A stretch of 64,000 nucleotides of DNA from Ilex aquifolium. Its lineage: Eukaryota > Streptophyta > Magnoliopsida > Aquifoliales > Aquifoliaceae. Shown piece after piece: positions 45,911-57,419 of this stretch. The stretch spans positions 35,475,744-35,539,743 of the forward strand of contig OX637393.1 in assembly GCA_951799425.1 (NCBI GenBank), read 5' to 3'. Each line of letters begins with the position of its first letter. Positions within the stretch are counted from its first letter, which is position 1. The notes beneath the pieces were generated by a model. It was not told the DNA's origin and searched no databases. It worked only from the letters and a program-made list of their open reading frames with translations. A program made the position numbers and the translations under genes.

Positions 45911-46783
45911 TTATGCTGTTGAAATTTTCCTTATAGGTGGCAGTGACAACTTGTGTTCAGATTTAGAAAACCCCTTTTGGAGGGTGTTGGTTGACGTTAA
46001 AGGAGCTCGAGCCCGACGTATAACAGCATCCATGGTCTCCTCCTGTAACCGGGCCAACCCTATTGCATGAGAAAGGGTAGTTGGCTCAAACAACACAACT
46101 CCATTTCGAATTTCCTCACGCAGGCCACTGGTAAAGCACTGCACAAAGAAATCCTTTGTTAAGCCGCGTGTCCTTGTCATTAAAGCTTCGAATTGCTCCT
46201 GATAAAGTCTTACTGTACCAGTTTGCCTTAATTTCATCAATTGGCCAATTGCATTATCATAGTGGCCAGGACCGAAACGCAAGCATAGGTCCTTAGTAAA
46301 GATCTTCCATGTAACATGACGTTTGGCAACCTCATAGCTCTGAAACCAGTCAACTGCTATGCCTTCAAGGTGAATGGATGCTACATAGACCTTGTCCTCC
46401 TCGTTGACGTGGTTGTACTTAAAGAATCTTTCACAGCGGTATACCCAACCATTCGGGTTTTCATCATTGAAATGGGGAAAATCCAGACGGGCATATCTAG
46501 TCTGAATGGCTTCACGGACAGAACTTTGTTGCCCTCCTAGCGAAGTCTCTGAAACATGAGATGCCTCCTCTTGCCCTTGCTCATTGATCGGCAAAAGTTG
46601 GGTAGCCAGCTGCTCATACCTGATGTTGATCGCAGTAACCAATTGTTTCAAATCCTTCATGTCCTCAACATGGCGGTCAGTAAGGCTCTTTATATCGGCT
46701 GCTTGTCTGTCTGAGTTTTCTTTCAAAGAGCGAATACTCTCCTCCATACGCTTAACCTCTTGCGCCCTAGTCCCCTCCGCCAT
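45911..46783 (-). pseudogene. Reina gag
   Basis: ATG at 46783. A coiled-coil-like N-terminus (EESIRSLKENSDRQAADIKSL) is followed by the retrotransposon gag capsid domain (LDFPHFNDENPNGWVYRCERFF, VDWFQSYE, YQEQFEALMTRT, FTSGL). It stops at a TAA at 45911-45913, directly before the zinc-knuckle codons in the same frame. Related elements usually have one continuous gag-pol ORF, so this TAA is probably a point mutation. An alternative is a programmed gag stop. Confidence 0.9.
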
Positions 46784-46805
46784 TATCGTCGGTACAAGGC
46801 AGGAA

Positions 46806-46821
46806 CGGTGCTCTGATACCA
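46806..46821 (-). promoter_or_regulatory. Primer binding site of Reina element
   Basis: Minus strand ATTGGTATCAGAGCACCG just inside the 5' LTR matches initiator-Met tRNA. Confidence 0.88.
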
Positions 46822-46823
46822 AT

Positions 46824-47093
46824 TGATAAGACAAGGAAGAAAGATGCAGAAGAATAAGCAAAATTCCCACTTCTAGGGGGAAACCCTATGTTATTAAAAC
46901 TGAAAAGAATACAAATTTATGCTCTCCTCATCTACCTACAGAGACTCCAAATAAATACAAAAAAAATAGCTTAATCAACTCCTAATCAGATCCTAGAATC
47001 CAGCCAATCAACCATTATTAATTGCAGCATAAATCCCGCTAATTGCGGCGTGATTTGCTGCATGACATTTTCCTTCTAAAACTTCCCATATCA
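46824..47093 (-). repeat. 5' LTR of Reina element
   Basis: 270 bp, with TG/CA ends; see partner LTR. Confidence 0.95.
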
Positions 47094-47098
47094 TTTTG

Positions 47099-47554
47099 AT
47101 AGGGTATGTGTGTATACGACATATAAATCCAAAATCTTCTACCTAAAACCCCTTGTTAATTACAGTTTGTAGAAATCAATTGATTGGGGTTCATGGGGTT
47201 GAGGGATAAACATGGGTGAGAAAAGAGGAGAGCTTTCCCGGTGAGAGATGTTACCTGTTGGGGGTGGAGGACCGGAGTCAAATGATGCCTCTTTGTCGTC
47301 TTCTTCAGCGAGTGGAATCATAGAGTGCAAAAGGGTTTGATTTTATATGAGGGGTAGGTGTGGAAGGGTCCTATAGTAAATCTATGACCTTATACCATCG
47401 GAGGCCTTACACCGGTTTATAATACCACCTCCTAGGTGGTATTATATATACCCATCTACATGGGTTTATGGCTACTGTACATAGCAGGTCAGGATTACAA
47501 TCCGAAAATTAGTACTACATAAAAAAAGCCAAACAAAAAAGATTTTATTGGGGT
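47099..47554. other. Intergenic, no gene
   Basis: Sequence between the Reina element and the RLP B upstream block. Contains a short palindrome ATAATACCACCTCCTAGGTGGTATTAT at about 47420-47446. I see no coding frame. Confidence 0.4.
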
Positions 47555-47632
47555 ATGGAGTCTATCAGCACTCTATTTAATCTGATAACACTTTGCCAAG
47601 AAACACAAACAAAAACATATCAGCAAATAAAT
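47555..47632 (+). promoter_or_regulatory. RLP gene B proximal upstream region (truncated)
   Basis: Only the last about 75 bases of the recurring RLP upstream block remain (ATCAGCACTCTATTTAATC, AACACTTTGCCAAGAAACA). The distal GACTGACTTGTGCATTT part present at the other copies is missing, so the promoter may be lost. Confidence 0.5.
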
Positions 47633-48318
47633 ATGAAGGAATCAAAGGGTATGGAGTGGTGGGTGGTAATGTTAGCTTTGATATGTTGTGGTGTTGGGTG
47701 TTTTGGTTGTTGGGAGGAAGAGAGGGTTGTTCTCTTGCAACTCAAAGCTTCCATAAACTACCCAAATGGAACTTATTTGCCATCTTGGGAGAACAGAGTG
47801 GAAGGTTATAAAAGTATGGAGAGCGATTGTTGTTATTGGGAAGGAGTTGAATGCAACAAGACCACATCTCATGTAATCAAGCTTTCCCTTAACTCTACAA
47901 GGGATTGGCCTTTAGGAGATTCGTATTTCAATGCCTCTTTGTTTCTTCCCTTTAAAGAGCTCTGAAATCTTGACTTATCTGATAACCAGCTTGTTGGTTG
48001 GGTCGCAAATCAAGGTCCAGATTTTCTTGCTTAGCAAAATAATAAGCATGTGGTGTTCTTAATATCTTATTGGGGTCTTTTTTTTTATTTATCGAAATGT
48101 AAAATTCATAGCAGGTTTCGAAAGAAAATCTGTGTTGAGCAAGCTGGAAGTCCTTCGGTTGAATTTCAATTACTTCAATAACAACATCCTATCATCTCTT
48201 GGATTGCTTTCGTCACTTCAGAGACTATACATAAGACACAACTATTTGAATGGATCTATTCACCTACAAGGTATGAAAGAGATTTTAACAACATTTATTT
48301 ATGTACGAGAATTGCAAT

Positions 48319-49116
48319 AAATGACCTTTTCTCCACTGCTTCTGCTTGGAACCATATCAAGGGAACTAGTCCAAAAACCTCTTGGTCCAAGCTTCTCTGG
48401 TACAGTGAATCCATCCCGAAGAAGAGCTTCATTCTTTGATTGGCCATCAAGCAAAGGCTCTCTACCAAGGATAGAATCCATGATCCTTTTAACCAGACTA
48501 GCTTGGAATGCATGCTTTGCCGGCGTCACCCTAAATCCCATTTTCACCTTTTCTTTGAACGTACCTATTCTCGTGGCTTATGGACCCCTATCCTGGCTTG
48601 TAGTCAAATCCAATGGACACCAAGACCCTAGTCTCCTTTTATTGAATATGCAGCTACCAATTGGAAGAAGAAGTTCATGCTTTAAGTGATTTTAAAACTG
48701 AGGTTGTCTGCCACTGTCTACCACATTTGGTTGGAAAGGAACTTCAGAGTTTATGCCAATCAATATAGGGATAGGAACTCCTTGCTCCTGGTCATCAAGC
48801 AACCATTAAGGATAGGCTTTTCTCTATGAGGTTCAAGAACTCTGTTTTGAACCTTAGACTTCTGCAATTATGGGGCCTTCCCCTGGGATCTCCCCCCTTC
48901 CTGCTTGGACTGATCTTTCTCCTTGTAATGTTTTTCACTTTCCATTGGATGCTCAGGTTATGAATTTGTGGGGAAGTACTGACCATGGCCTATACTTCCC
49001 CATAAATTCTTTTGTGTTGCATCTCTGCTACCTTTTGCTTCTTTCATGACCCATTTTGCTACTCTGTTTTGACTTTGTTTTGTAAAGCTTCTTTTTAATA
49101 CAAAATTTACTTTCCG
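48319..49116 (+). mobile_element. 5'-truncated LINE relic in RLP B intron 2
   Basis: A 12 bp target duplication GAGAATTGCAAT lies at 48307-48318 and 49117-49128. The plus strand shows the zf-RVT end (AIKQRLSTKDRIHDP, CMLCRRHPKSHFHLFFE) followed by a typical LINE 3' untranslated part ending TTTTTAATACAAAATTTAC. The left part is shared with RLP A, where a younger LINE split it and the rest is deleted. Confidence 0.85.
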
Positions 49117-49149
49117 GAGAATTGCAATGAAATAGTGTAGTATCCTAAG

Positions 49150-49566
49150 GGCCTGTTTGGTATGTTTTTTGGAAGAGGTTTGAATTAGCTTGTCCAAACC
49201 CTTCCAAACTTAAAGATGAGATTCAAAGATGGGATTCAACATTTAATGATGTTCATACCCATGTTTGGTATGCGCAAGGATATATGATTATTATGATAAT
49301 ATATTTGTATGTAAATGACTATTGTGCCCCTTAACCAATTTAATCCAAACATGGGTATGGATATATGAAGGGTATAAATGTCATTTGAATGTGAAACTCT
49401 CAAACCCACATATGAAACCCCCCCCCCCATGGGTTTCATGACCGGGCCATGACTAGACCGGATTTCAAACCCTAGACTACATGCATTTTTACCAAACATG
49501 AGTTTAAGGGGGTTTAGTCCCCAACCCATCTTCCAAAACTCCCCCAAACCCACATACCAAACAACC
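49150..49566. mobile_element. MITE in RLP B intron 2
   Basis: Termini GGCCTGTTTGGTATGT and ACATACCAAACAACC are an inverted pair, flanked by CCTAAG at 49144-49149 and 49567-49572 (possibly the conserved part of an 8 bp hAT duplication). It is absent at the matching place in RLP A (near 31370), so it inserted after the duplication. 417 bp. Confidence 0.8.
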
Positions 49567-50382
49567 CCTAAGAGATCAGTATGCTTACCATCAAAATAAA
49601 TAATATACTAGTGAACTTTCAGAGAACAAATATATCTTGTTTTATATGTAGACTTGTCTTCTATGAGCAAATTGGAGGAGTTGGACTTGAGTTACAACCA
49701 AATTGACAGCCTCACGACCATAAAAGGTATAAATGATATGTCAAATGAATATTGTGGTCATTCTCTTCATCTGCAGGGTTCAACTCGAAGTAGAGACTAT
49801 AGACAACATTGTAATATTTTGCATTCAAGTATGAAGAGCTTGAGCAAGCTACAAGTTCTCGGCTTGAACCGCAACATTTTTAATTCAAGTGTTTTGCATT
49901 CACTAGGAGCATTGCCATCTCTTAGGGTGTTAAATCTTAGCGTGGAGGGTTTGGTTACCAAAAAAGGTAAGGGAAACTACTGTTGATGATCACCCCCGAG
50001 GGACGGGGACAATAGGTTAATTTTATTTTTGCCAGTTCTTTTTTTGTTTTTTTAAAAGTAAGACCAGTGAAATTAAAATATTTACGCAATTTGTTGACTT
50101 AAAAATGTGACAGTGTTATGGTTTAATAGTGTTGTTCTCCATTGGAATTCCATCATTTGACACATTATTATGTCAATAAAATAAAAAGAAATGTATAAAT
50201 TTTTAAATTTTTTGGCCCAAATTTAAGTATTTATGACTAATTATACTTGTCTATTTTCTTAAAAAGAAAAGCATAAATTTTCAATTTTGGGCCTTATACT
50301 AAACTGTTTTTCATTTTCGTCTTTCAAGTTTTGGGTAGTTGGTACATGGCATCCAAGTTTTGGTTCACTTTAAAATGCTCAA

Positions 50383-51005
50383 GGGTTCGTTTGTTTAGCG
50401 GGAGAATGGTAGAAAGTGCAAGAAAGAGATATTTTTTAAAATTTTCATGTGTTTGGTTAGCATGAAAATGAAAATGATAGAAAAAATAATTTTCTTTCAT
50501 CTTTAAATTTTCTCACAAATAACTAACTTTTTTTTCTTGTAAAAAACACAAGGAAATGCAAGAAAGTTGTGATCTATAACTAACTTCTCATTTTACCCTT
50601 ATTTTTCTTAAAATATTCTATTGGTTATTAATTTTAAAAAATTTTGGTATGAATTTAATTAATCACATAATTTGGCCCAAAGACCTTTGTGTTGGTGACT
50701 ATCTTAGAATTAGGTTTCGTGCCACTTTTTTAAATTTTTTTAACTTTCAATTGTAATTACATATTTTTTTTCTTGTTTAGACCGATTTAATATAATTAAG
50801 GGTAATTTAGACAATTACAAAAAAATTCTTTTGACTTTACTTTCTTTCAAACAATATAATGAAATTGTTTTAAAACTTTTCCAAATTTTTCATTCTAATC
50901 AAATACATTCATGAAAATATATTTTCTATCATTTTCTTTTCTTTCACTTCACTTTCTGTCATTTTCACTTTCCATCATTTTTTTCTTCCTAACCAAACGA
51001 ACCCC
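50383..51005. mobile_element. Inverted-repeat MITE in RLP B intron 4
   Basis: Termini GGGTTCGTTTGTTTAG and CTAACCAAACGAACCC are a near-perfect 16 bp inverted pair. The flank duplication is unclear (CAA, or CTCAAGGG/CCCAAGGG if the GGG is outside). AT-rich interior, no coding. Confidence 0.7.
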
Positions 51006-51044
51006 AAGGGAAAATAAAAAAGGTGCGCCACAAATGAATAAACA

Positions 51045-51046
51045 CC

Positions 51047-51077
<31 letters not shown>

Positions 51078-51083
51078 ACACAC
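51045..51083. repeat. Poly(C)-(CA)n tract
   Basis: About 19 C followed by (CA)10, directly after the MITE. Confidence 0.95.
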
Positions 51084-54000
51084 AAAACAATAAAAGAAAT
51101 CTGTAGATTTCTTGAAGGTTAGATCTTCAAAAACTGATTTCTAGGGTAGGATTTAATTCGGTTAAGTTTTTAATGAGAACTTGTAAACTTTAAAAGTTGA
51201 AGATAAGACTAATAAGAGATTCGATAATGAATTTGTGTGGACTTGTTGAATTTGGACGTATACGTAACTTCGAACACTAAAACTGAATTTGTTTTATGTC
51301 AAAAGCTTCAAAAACTGTTTGTCAACATCCATTTCGTCCTCCTCTCTTAGGTGAAGTTTTTTTCATATTTGATAGTGGTGATGATAGCTAGGTCCAGTGT
51401 GGTGATCCTTACACTATTTTATTTTGATTTGGTATAATTGAATTTGTGTTTTATTTTAGAGTGAATGATACTTTGTATCTTAAAAGATATTCTGATTCTT
51501 AATTTACATTATAAAATATTAAAATTTTTATATTACAACCTCAATTAAATAAACAGGTTCGTTGCTTTGTCCGACAATTTTTGTGTTGTATTCTTTATAT
51601 TTTCCGATTTTTATACATAATTAATGTATAATACTCCATTTTAATTACATTACATGAAAATTTGGTACTCAATTTTTTAGACATCTAGTGATGCTTTCGG
51701 GGGTAAGAAGTGTAATTTTCAAAATTTCTTGATTTCATATATAATTCTGTTTGAATTTATTTTTAATATAGAGTTGGGTGGATTCTACAACTTGGAGCTC
51801 TTAAATTTGGATTATTCATTCATCCAAGGGAGCTTTCTTCAGAAAATTGGCGTGATAACTTCTCTAAAGGTTTTGTTATTGTCTTCTTGTCAGCTCCATG
51901 GCAATCTACCAGCTCATGAAGGTATATATATGAGTTGATTTGCAAAATCCTTGTACTGTTGTTTTGTTGTTGTTCATTGACTAATTGGATGATGACCTTT
52001 ACCTACCAAGTAGTTGGAAGATCACAAAATAAACTAACTTTTTGTATATACGAATAATAATTCAAGCTAAACATCACTTCTTACTTGTCACAGGATTATG
52101 TGAACTGAAGAATCTTGAAGTGCTAGACCATAATCACAATGATTTTGAGGGGATACTTCCTTCATGTATGGGAAACTTGACATCTCTCTGTATATTGGAT
52201 CTCTCCTTCAATAGGTTCCATGGGAATACTGCCCAATCTCCTCTTGTTAGTCTCATTTCACTTGAATACCTTTTCGTTTCATATAACCACTTCATGATTC
52301 AGTCCTCATTTGTCTCATTTTCCAACCATTCAAAGCTTGAGGTCATTTTACGTGATAATAACATAGCAGAGATAGAAGATGAATCTCAATCCTGGATTCC
52401 AAGATTCCAACTAAAGGTTTTTAGGTTGTCAAATTGTATTGGTGTTGATACGATACCCTATTTCTTATATTACCAAAATGACCTGAGAGTAATTGATCTC
52501 TCTCGCAACAACTTATCAGGGAAGTTCCCCGCCTGGTTGTTAGAGAACAATACCAAATTGGAAGCACTTCACCTTCAACATAACTCTTTCACAAGGCCTT
52601 TTCGATTGCCTTCTTATCCTAGGCCTTGTACTTTGGAATTAGATGTTTCTAACAATTTCATAGATGGTCAAATTCCTATAAATTTAAATGTGATCTTTCC
52701 AAACTTAGAGAGTTTGAACTTGTCCAATAATATGTTTGAAGGTCATATTCCTCCCTCTTTTGGTGATAATAGGCCTTTACATGTCTTAGACTTATCCAAC
52801 AATAACTTGTCTGGAGGAATACCAGAACATTTGGCCATGGCTAACAACTTATTTTTCCTCAAACTATCAAACAATTGCTTGCGTGGTCGAATACCTGCCA
52901 ATTTCTTCAATTTGACCAGTTTGCAATGGTTATATTTGGACAACAACTCCTTTATTGGAAAGATACCAGATGGCTTGTCTAATGCCTCCTGGTTGGAGGC
53001 TGTGAATATTAGAAATAACTATTTGTCTGGCGTGCTTCCACAATGGATAGGGAATATGTCATCGTTGATGGAAATAAGTTTAGCCAAAAATCAGTTTCAA
53101 GGTCCCATTCCATTTGAGTTGTGCAAACTTGACGAGCTTCAATTTCTAGATCTTTATGAAAATAGCTTGTCAGGCTCTCTACCAGCTTGTTTTAACCCTC
53201 CAAACATTACTCATGTTCATCTAAGTAAAAATAGATTGAGTGGTCCATTGACTCGTGCATTCTATGACAACTCTCATTTGGTGACATTAGACCTTGGATA
53301 TAACAACCTAACTGGTAAAATTCCAGATTGGATAGCCAAACTTTCTAGATTGAATGTTCTTATCTTGAAAGGTAACTTATTTAGAGGCAACATTCCCACT
53401 GAATTATGCCACTTGAAGCAAATAAGCCTGATCGATGTTTCTCAGAATAGCCTTTCTGGTTCTATTCCTTGTTGCCTGGCAAACATGACTTTTGGGTCAA
53501 ACCATGCCAAATCTTTTGTTAACCAGGTTTATTATTTAGGACCATTGACGCAAGAGCAGTACCACATACCCCGTTACCAAACAGCCCCCAGAGCTTTTAG
53601 TATTCATTAGATCCTAATCCAATAACCCTGTGGAGTGTCAAAGAAAAGGTGGAGTTTACTACTAAGAGTATATCCTATTCCTACGAGGGTGGTGTCCTTG
53701 ATTTGATGTCAGGAATTGATTTTTCTTGCAACCAATTAACAGGTGAAATACCACCACAAATTGGGAACATAAATCAGCTCCACACGTTAAATCTATCCCA
53801 TAACAATCTCACTGGATCAATTCCAACAACATTTTCAAACCTAAGACATATTGAGAGTTTAGATCTTTCCTATAACCACTTGAACGGAAGTATCCCCTCC
53901 AAATTTACTGAGCTAAACTCCTTGGAGGTCTTCAGTGTAGCACATAACAACTTATCTGGTAAAATTCCAGATTTCAAAGCTCAGTTTGCTACATTCGACG

Positions 54001-54314
54001 AGAGAAGTTACGAGGGAAATCCTTATCTTTGTGGACCTCCATTACATAAAAATTGCACTAATATCCAAGCACCATTGCCAATTCAAAAAGATTCAAAGGA
54101 TGAGCAAAATGATGGTGGTTTCATTGACATGGATGTTTTTCATGTGAGTTATTTTGTGTCTTATATAATGACATTGTTAGGAACATTAGCAGTTCTTTAT
54201 GTGAACCCTGAATGGCGAAGGGCATGGCTTCATTTCATTGCAGTGTGGATGACCTCTTGTTACTATTTTGTTATCGATAGTTTTCGTAAGTTGCTTAACT
54301 ATAGGAATGTGTAA

Positions 54315-56120
54315 TTCTTTTATCTAGATTATTGATTATATGTACCCTTAATGTTAGGGAATGCTTTGTACTGTGTTAAAATTTCCAGCATATAATGGTT
54401 TAGATTTTGCACTTCTATCCTTGGAATATTTATTACTGTCAAAAATTTTCCTTATGCATGTTGTCAAAAATTTTCATTTATTCATTCTACTTGTGTAGTC
54501 CATGAAAGTAAAAGGTGGAGCTAAGTGTTCATTGCTTGCCCTCAATTAACCAGTTGATAATTTACATAAAAATGAACCAATTGGTAATTTATATAACAAT
54601 TTAGCTACACAAATAATCATTGTATAGCTTTCCTACATGAACTCGATAGAGAAAATATTAAAGGTTAATTAGTAGTTGGGATCGATAACAAGTTACTTCC
54701 CTGAGGTTTATAAATATGCTCATAACCTCGTGTTTTTGGACCAAATTATATTTGTTTCCCGAATCGAAACAAGTAAAAGACATCTGATTTACTTTACAGA
54801 CTAACTTTCTATATTTTCCAATCTTCTTGATACTTATTTGCACAGTTCATTGCTTAGATCCTAGTATTTTTAGTCTGCTTTTTACAAGACTTTGTAGTTG
54901 TGTAGTTGAATCCATTTTGTTCCAAGCATATATAAAAACACGTTTTTGACATGTCTTGAGCATAGAGTAGCGGCTTTTTTAGGCTAGCATATAACGTAGT
55001 GAGATATAATGAAGGTATATCTTATTGAATTTGGTCCATTGTCCATGTTGATAAACCTTTCCATGTGAATAACAATTAAAAAGTAGTTACTTATTCATAA
55101 AACAAATTGTTCATCATGCATGATACATATTATTCACTTTGGCACATAACACTTTATCGTGGAAGCTAAACACTCTTACATTACCTCTCTAGTGGTTTGT
55201 TTTATTGGGAGAAAAAAGACTTACAACGAGAATTTTTGGGTTATAAGAGAACATGAGACTTCTTATATCACCCCTTTTCATATTTCACTGTAACGCATGC
55301 ATATGATTACTTCACGTCCAAATTATAAAAAGAGGTCAAGGAAAAGCTAATATTGTCACGTACTGGAAAAAAAAAAAAAACAAACAAACAAACAAAAACC
55401 CAAAGCATGTCAACAGATTTTAGAGATTGGAATAAGCCAAACTTGATTTCCTAAGTTACCACCGGCCAACTATAAGATGGTGAAAAAGGTATGATTTTAT
55501 TTTAATAAGCATGAGCAAAGTCATATGGCATTGAAGTGTGAAGTCGAAGTCAAAACTAATTGAAGTCACAAATCATTGAAAATAACAACAAAATGGAACA
55601 TTAGGAACCATATGAATACCGAACTTAAGGAAAAGTAATTTCATAAAAGCTTTTATAGCCACACAAACACAAAGAATACACATACACACTGTTTCCACCT
55701 TGTCATTGCATAGACATTCTGATGAGGAATCAAAACTATATTAGTTGATAACCAACTACTTTGACCGTCGCATTTTGGCATATTCCTTACTTTGTTTATA
55801 GCTTAAATAAGGCACGTCTCTCTAATATGATATATGAACAATATATGCACAATTGTTTGATTCTTGTTGATTTCTATATTCAAAATGTCTTATATAATTT
55901 TCCTATGCTCAATCATAGTTTTTTAGCAATATGCACGTTATTTTTACGGAATTCACATTTTTTTCATTGTCTCTTTACGGCCACTTCAAACTAAGCGTTT
56001 CACTACTAATCTACGTTTGATTCCACCAATTAACCTTCTTTTATTAATTTTTTGCACAAGGGGAAAAACAAAACGAAGGCCCCTACGCTTTAAAGACTAA
56101 AATTCAACATGAAGAAAAAA
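54315..56120. other. RLP B 3' flank, no gene
   Basis: Similar to the gene A 3' flank up to about 54800, but with AATAAA replaced by diverged sequence at 54345-54360. The remainder is AT-rich with no supported feature. Confidence 0.45.
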
Positions 56121-57419
56121 TCTATATAATAAAGTACAATACAATTCAAATCTCAAAAGATAAACAAAATAATTTTTACTATTCGTGGTTCAGATCTCTT
56201 TAAATTTTATTTTCAAATTAATCTGACGGCTAATATTAACATCCCAAATTTAATAGGAAAAATAGGTTCCTAAAGATGTGTTAGGAGTGACTTTTTAAAA
56301 GTGTTTCTACAAATTATTTCTCATTAGTATTTTTAAAAAAAAAAATAATATTTGAAGCCGCCCCACTATTATAGCTACCACCACCATCCCCACCGCCCCA
56401 CCACCTTCACCATTACCACCACCACCACCACCACAACTACCCCCAACCACCACCACTATCGCCACCTTACCACACTCACCGCCTCACTACCACTACCGTT
56501 GCCACCACCCTACCACCACCACCACAACCACCACCACCATCACCACCACCCCACCACCTCCACCGCCCCATCACCACTACCACCACCTCCTCACCACCAC
56601 CATCACCACTACCACCACCGCCCCACTACCACCACCACCACCGCTGTCGCACCCTATCACCACTGTCATTGTTCCACCATCACCCCTACCACCACCACCC
56701 CCATTGCCAAATCACCACCCCCACGACCATCACAACTACCACCACCACTGCCATCGTCGCCAAACCACCCCCGCAGTCGCTACCCCCACCACCACCAATG
56801 CCCCACCACCTCCACTCCCACCCCTACCCCCACCACCCCACCCCCACCACCATCACCATCGCCACCCACTACTGATTGCTACCACCGTTGTCCACCTCCA
56901 TCACCATCGTCATCTTATTCTTATATTTATTACCATTACCACTATCGCCCACCGTCAGCACCCACCACTATCTGTCGTCGCCCACCATCACCACCAGCCA
57001 CTATCATCCACCCCTACCACCACCACCCGTCATCGCCCACCACTACAACCACCCATTGTCACCTACCCCAACCACACTTACCACCACCCATCACACTGTC
57101 GCCTAAAAACACCCATTGTCGCCCACCACCACCACTGCCAACCACCATCACTGTCATCCACCACCACCCACACCCACCACCACCACCATCATCGTTGCCA
57201 CCCACGGCTGCCACTATCACCACGGTCATCGCCACCCACCACAATAATCACCGTCTCCCACCAACACCACTACCACCGCTCATCCCCACTACAATCGGTG
57301 CTTAAATTCTTTTCTCTCTGCTCTATGTTTGTGATTTAATTTTGGGTGTGAATACAAATATATTTATTGGTGATCATTTTTTTTATTACTTCGTGCCTTC
57401 AGGCACGGGAAATAACTAG
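56121..57419 (+). mobile_element. Non-autonomous Helitron carrying a CCA-rich satellite
   Basis: Starts TCTATATAATAAAG after an A. It ends with hairpin CGTGCCT-TC-AGGCACG (57392-57407), then GGAAATAACTAG before a T, the standard Helitron 3' end inserted between A and T. Both termini match the Helitrons in RLP A intron 4. About 930 bases inside are a degenerate CCA/CAC tandem repeat. No Rep/helicase. Confidence 0.85.
56375..57300. repeat. Degenerate (CCA)n minisatellite, about 930 bp
   Basis: Dominated by CCA/CAC/ACC triplets with interspersed T and G. It is open in two plus frames over 200-300 codons, giving His/Pro/Thr-rich translations, but there is no ATG with a plausible context, and the openness follows from composition. 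Strong C/G strand asymmetry. Confidence 0.92.

Larger units (their letters stand above)
42060..47093 (-). mobile_element. Reina-type chromovirus (Ty3/gypsy), structurally complete, mutated
   Basis: Two 270 bp LTRs with TG/CA ends (TGATATGGG...CTTATCA on the minus strand), a perfect 5 bp target duplication TTTTG (42055-42059 and 47094-47098), a primer site and a polypurine tract bound a 5034 bp element. Gag, protease, RT, RNase H, integrase and a C-terminal chromodomain are in the expected order. Short LTRs and total length near 5 kb fit the Reina clade. The LTRs differ at about six of 270 positions by eye, implying insertion on the order of a million years ago for usual plant rates. One stop after gag plus breaks in integrase prevent autonomous activity. 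Confidence 0.95.
47633..54314 (+). pseudogene. RLP gene B: tandem paralogue of gene A, multiply inactivated
   Basis: Exons match gene A: 47633-48014, 48115-48270, 49652-49726, 49829-49966, 51772-51921 and 52094-54314. Domains are as in A: signal peptide, LRRNT, more than 20 LRRs, island, four LRRs, membrane span (YFVSYIMTLLGTLAVLYV) and a short tail. Lesions are TGA at 47963-47965 (Arg CGA in A), loss of the AG acceptor before exon 4 (CAG|G in A, CAA|G here), and a one-base net frameshift in exon 6 between about 53590 and 53640, in the island. Exon lengths sum to 3122, one short of a multiple of three, which agrees. The poly(A) signal of A is not conserved. Long LRR stretches remain open, so loss is fairly recent. 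Confidence 0.88.

Noticed and set aside
56352..57339. Two long overlapping open frames (317 and 211 codons)
   Set aside because: They translate a CCA/CAC satellite inside a Helitron. There is no ATG in plausible context at the start, and openness follows from lack of T-rich stop triplets.
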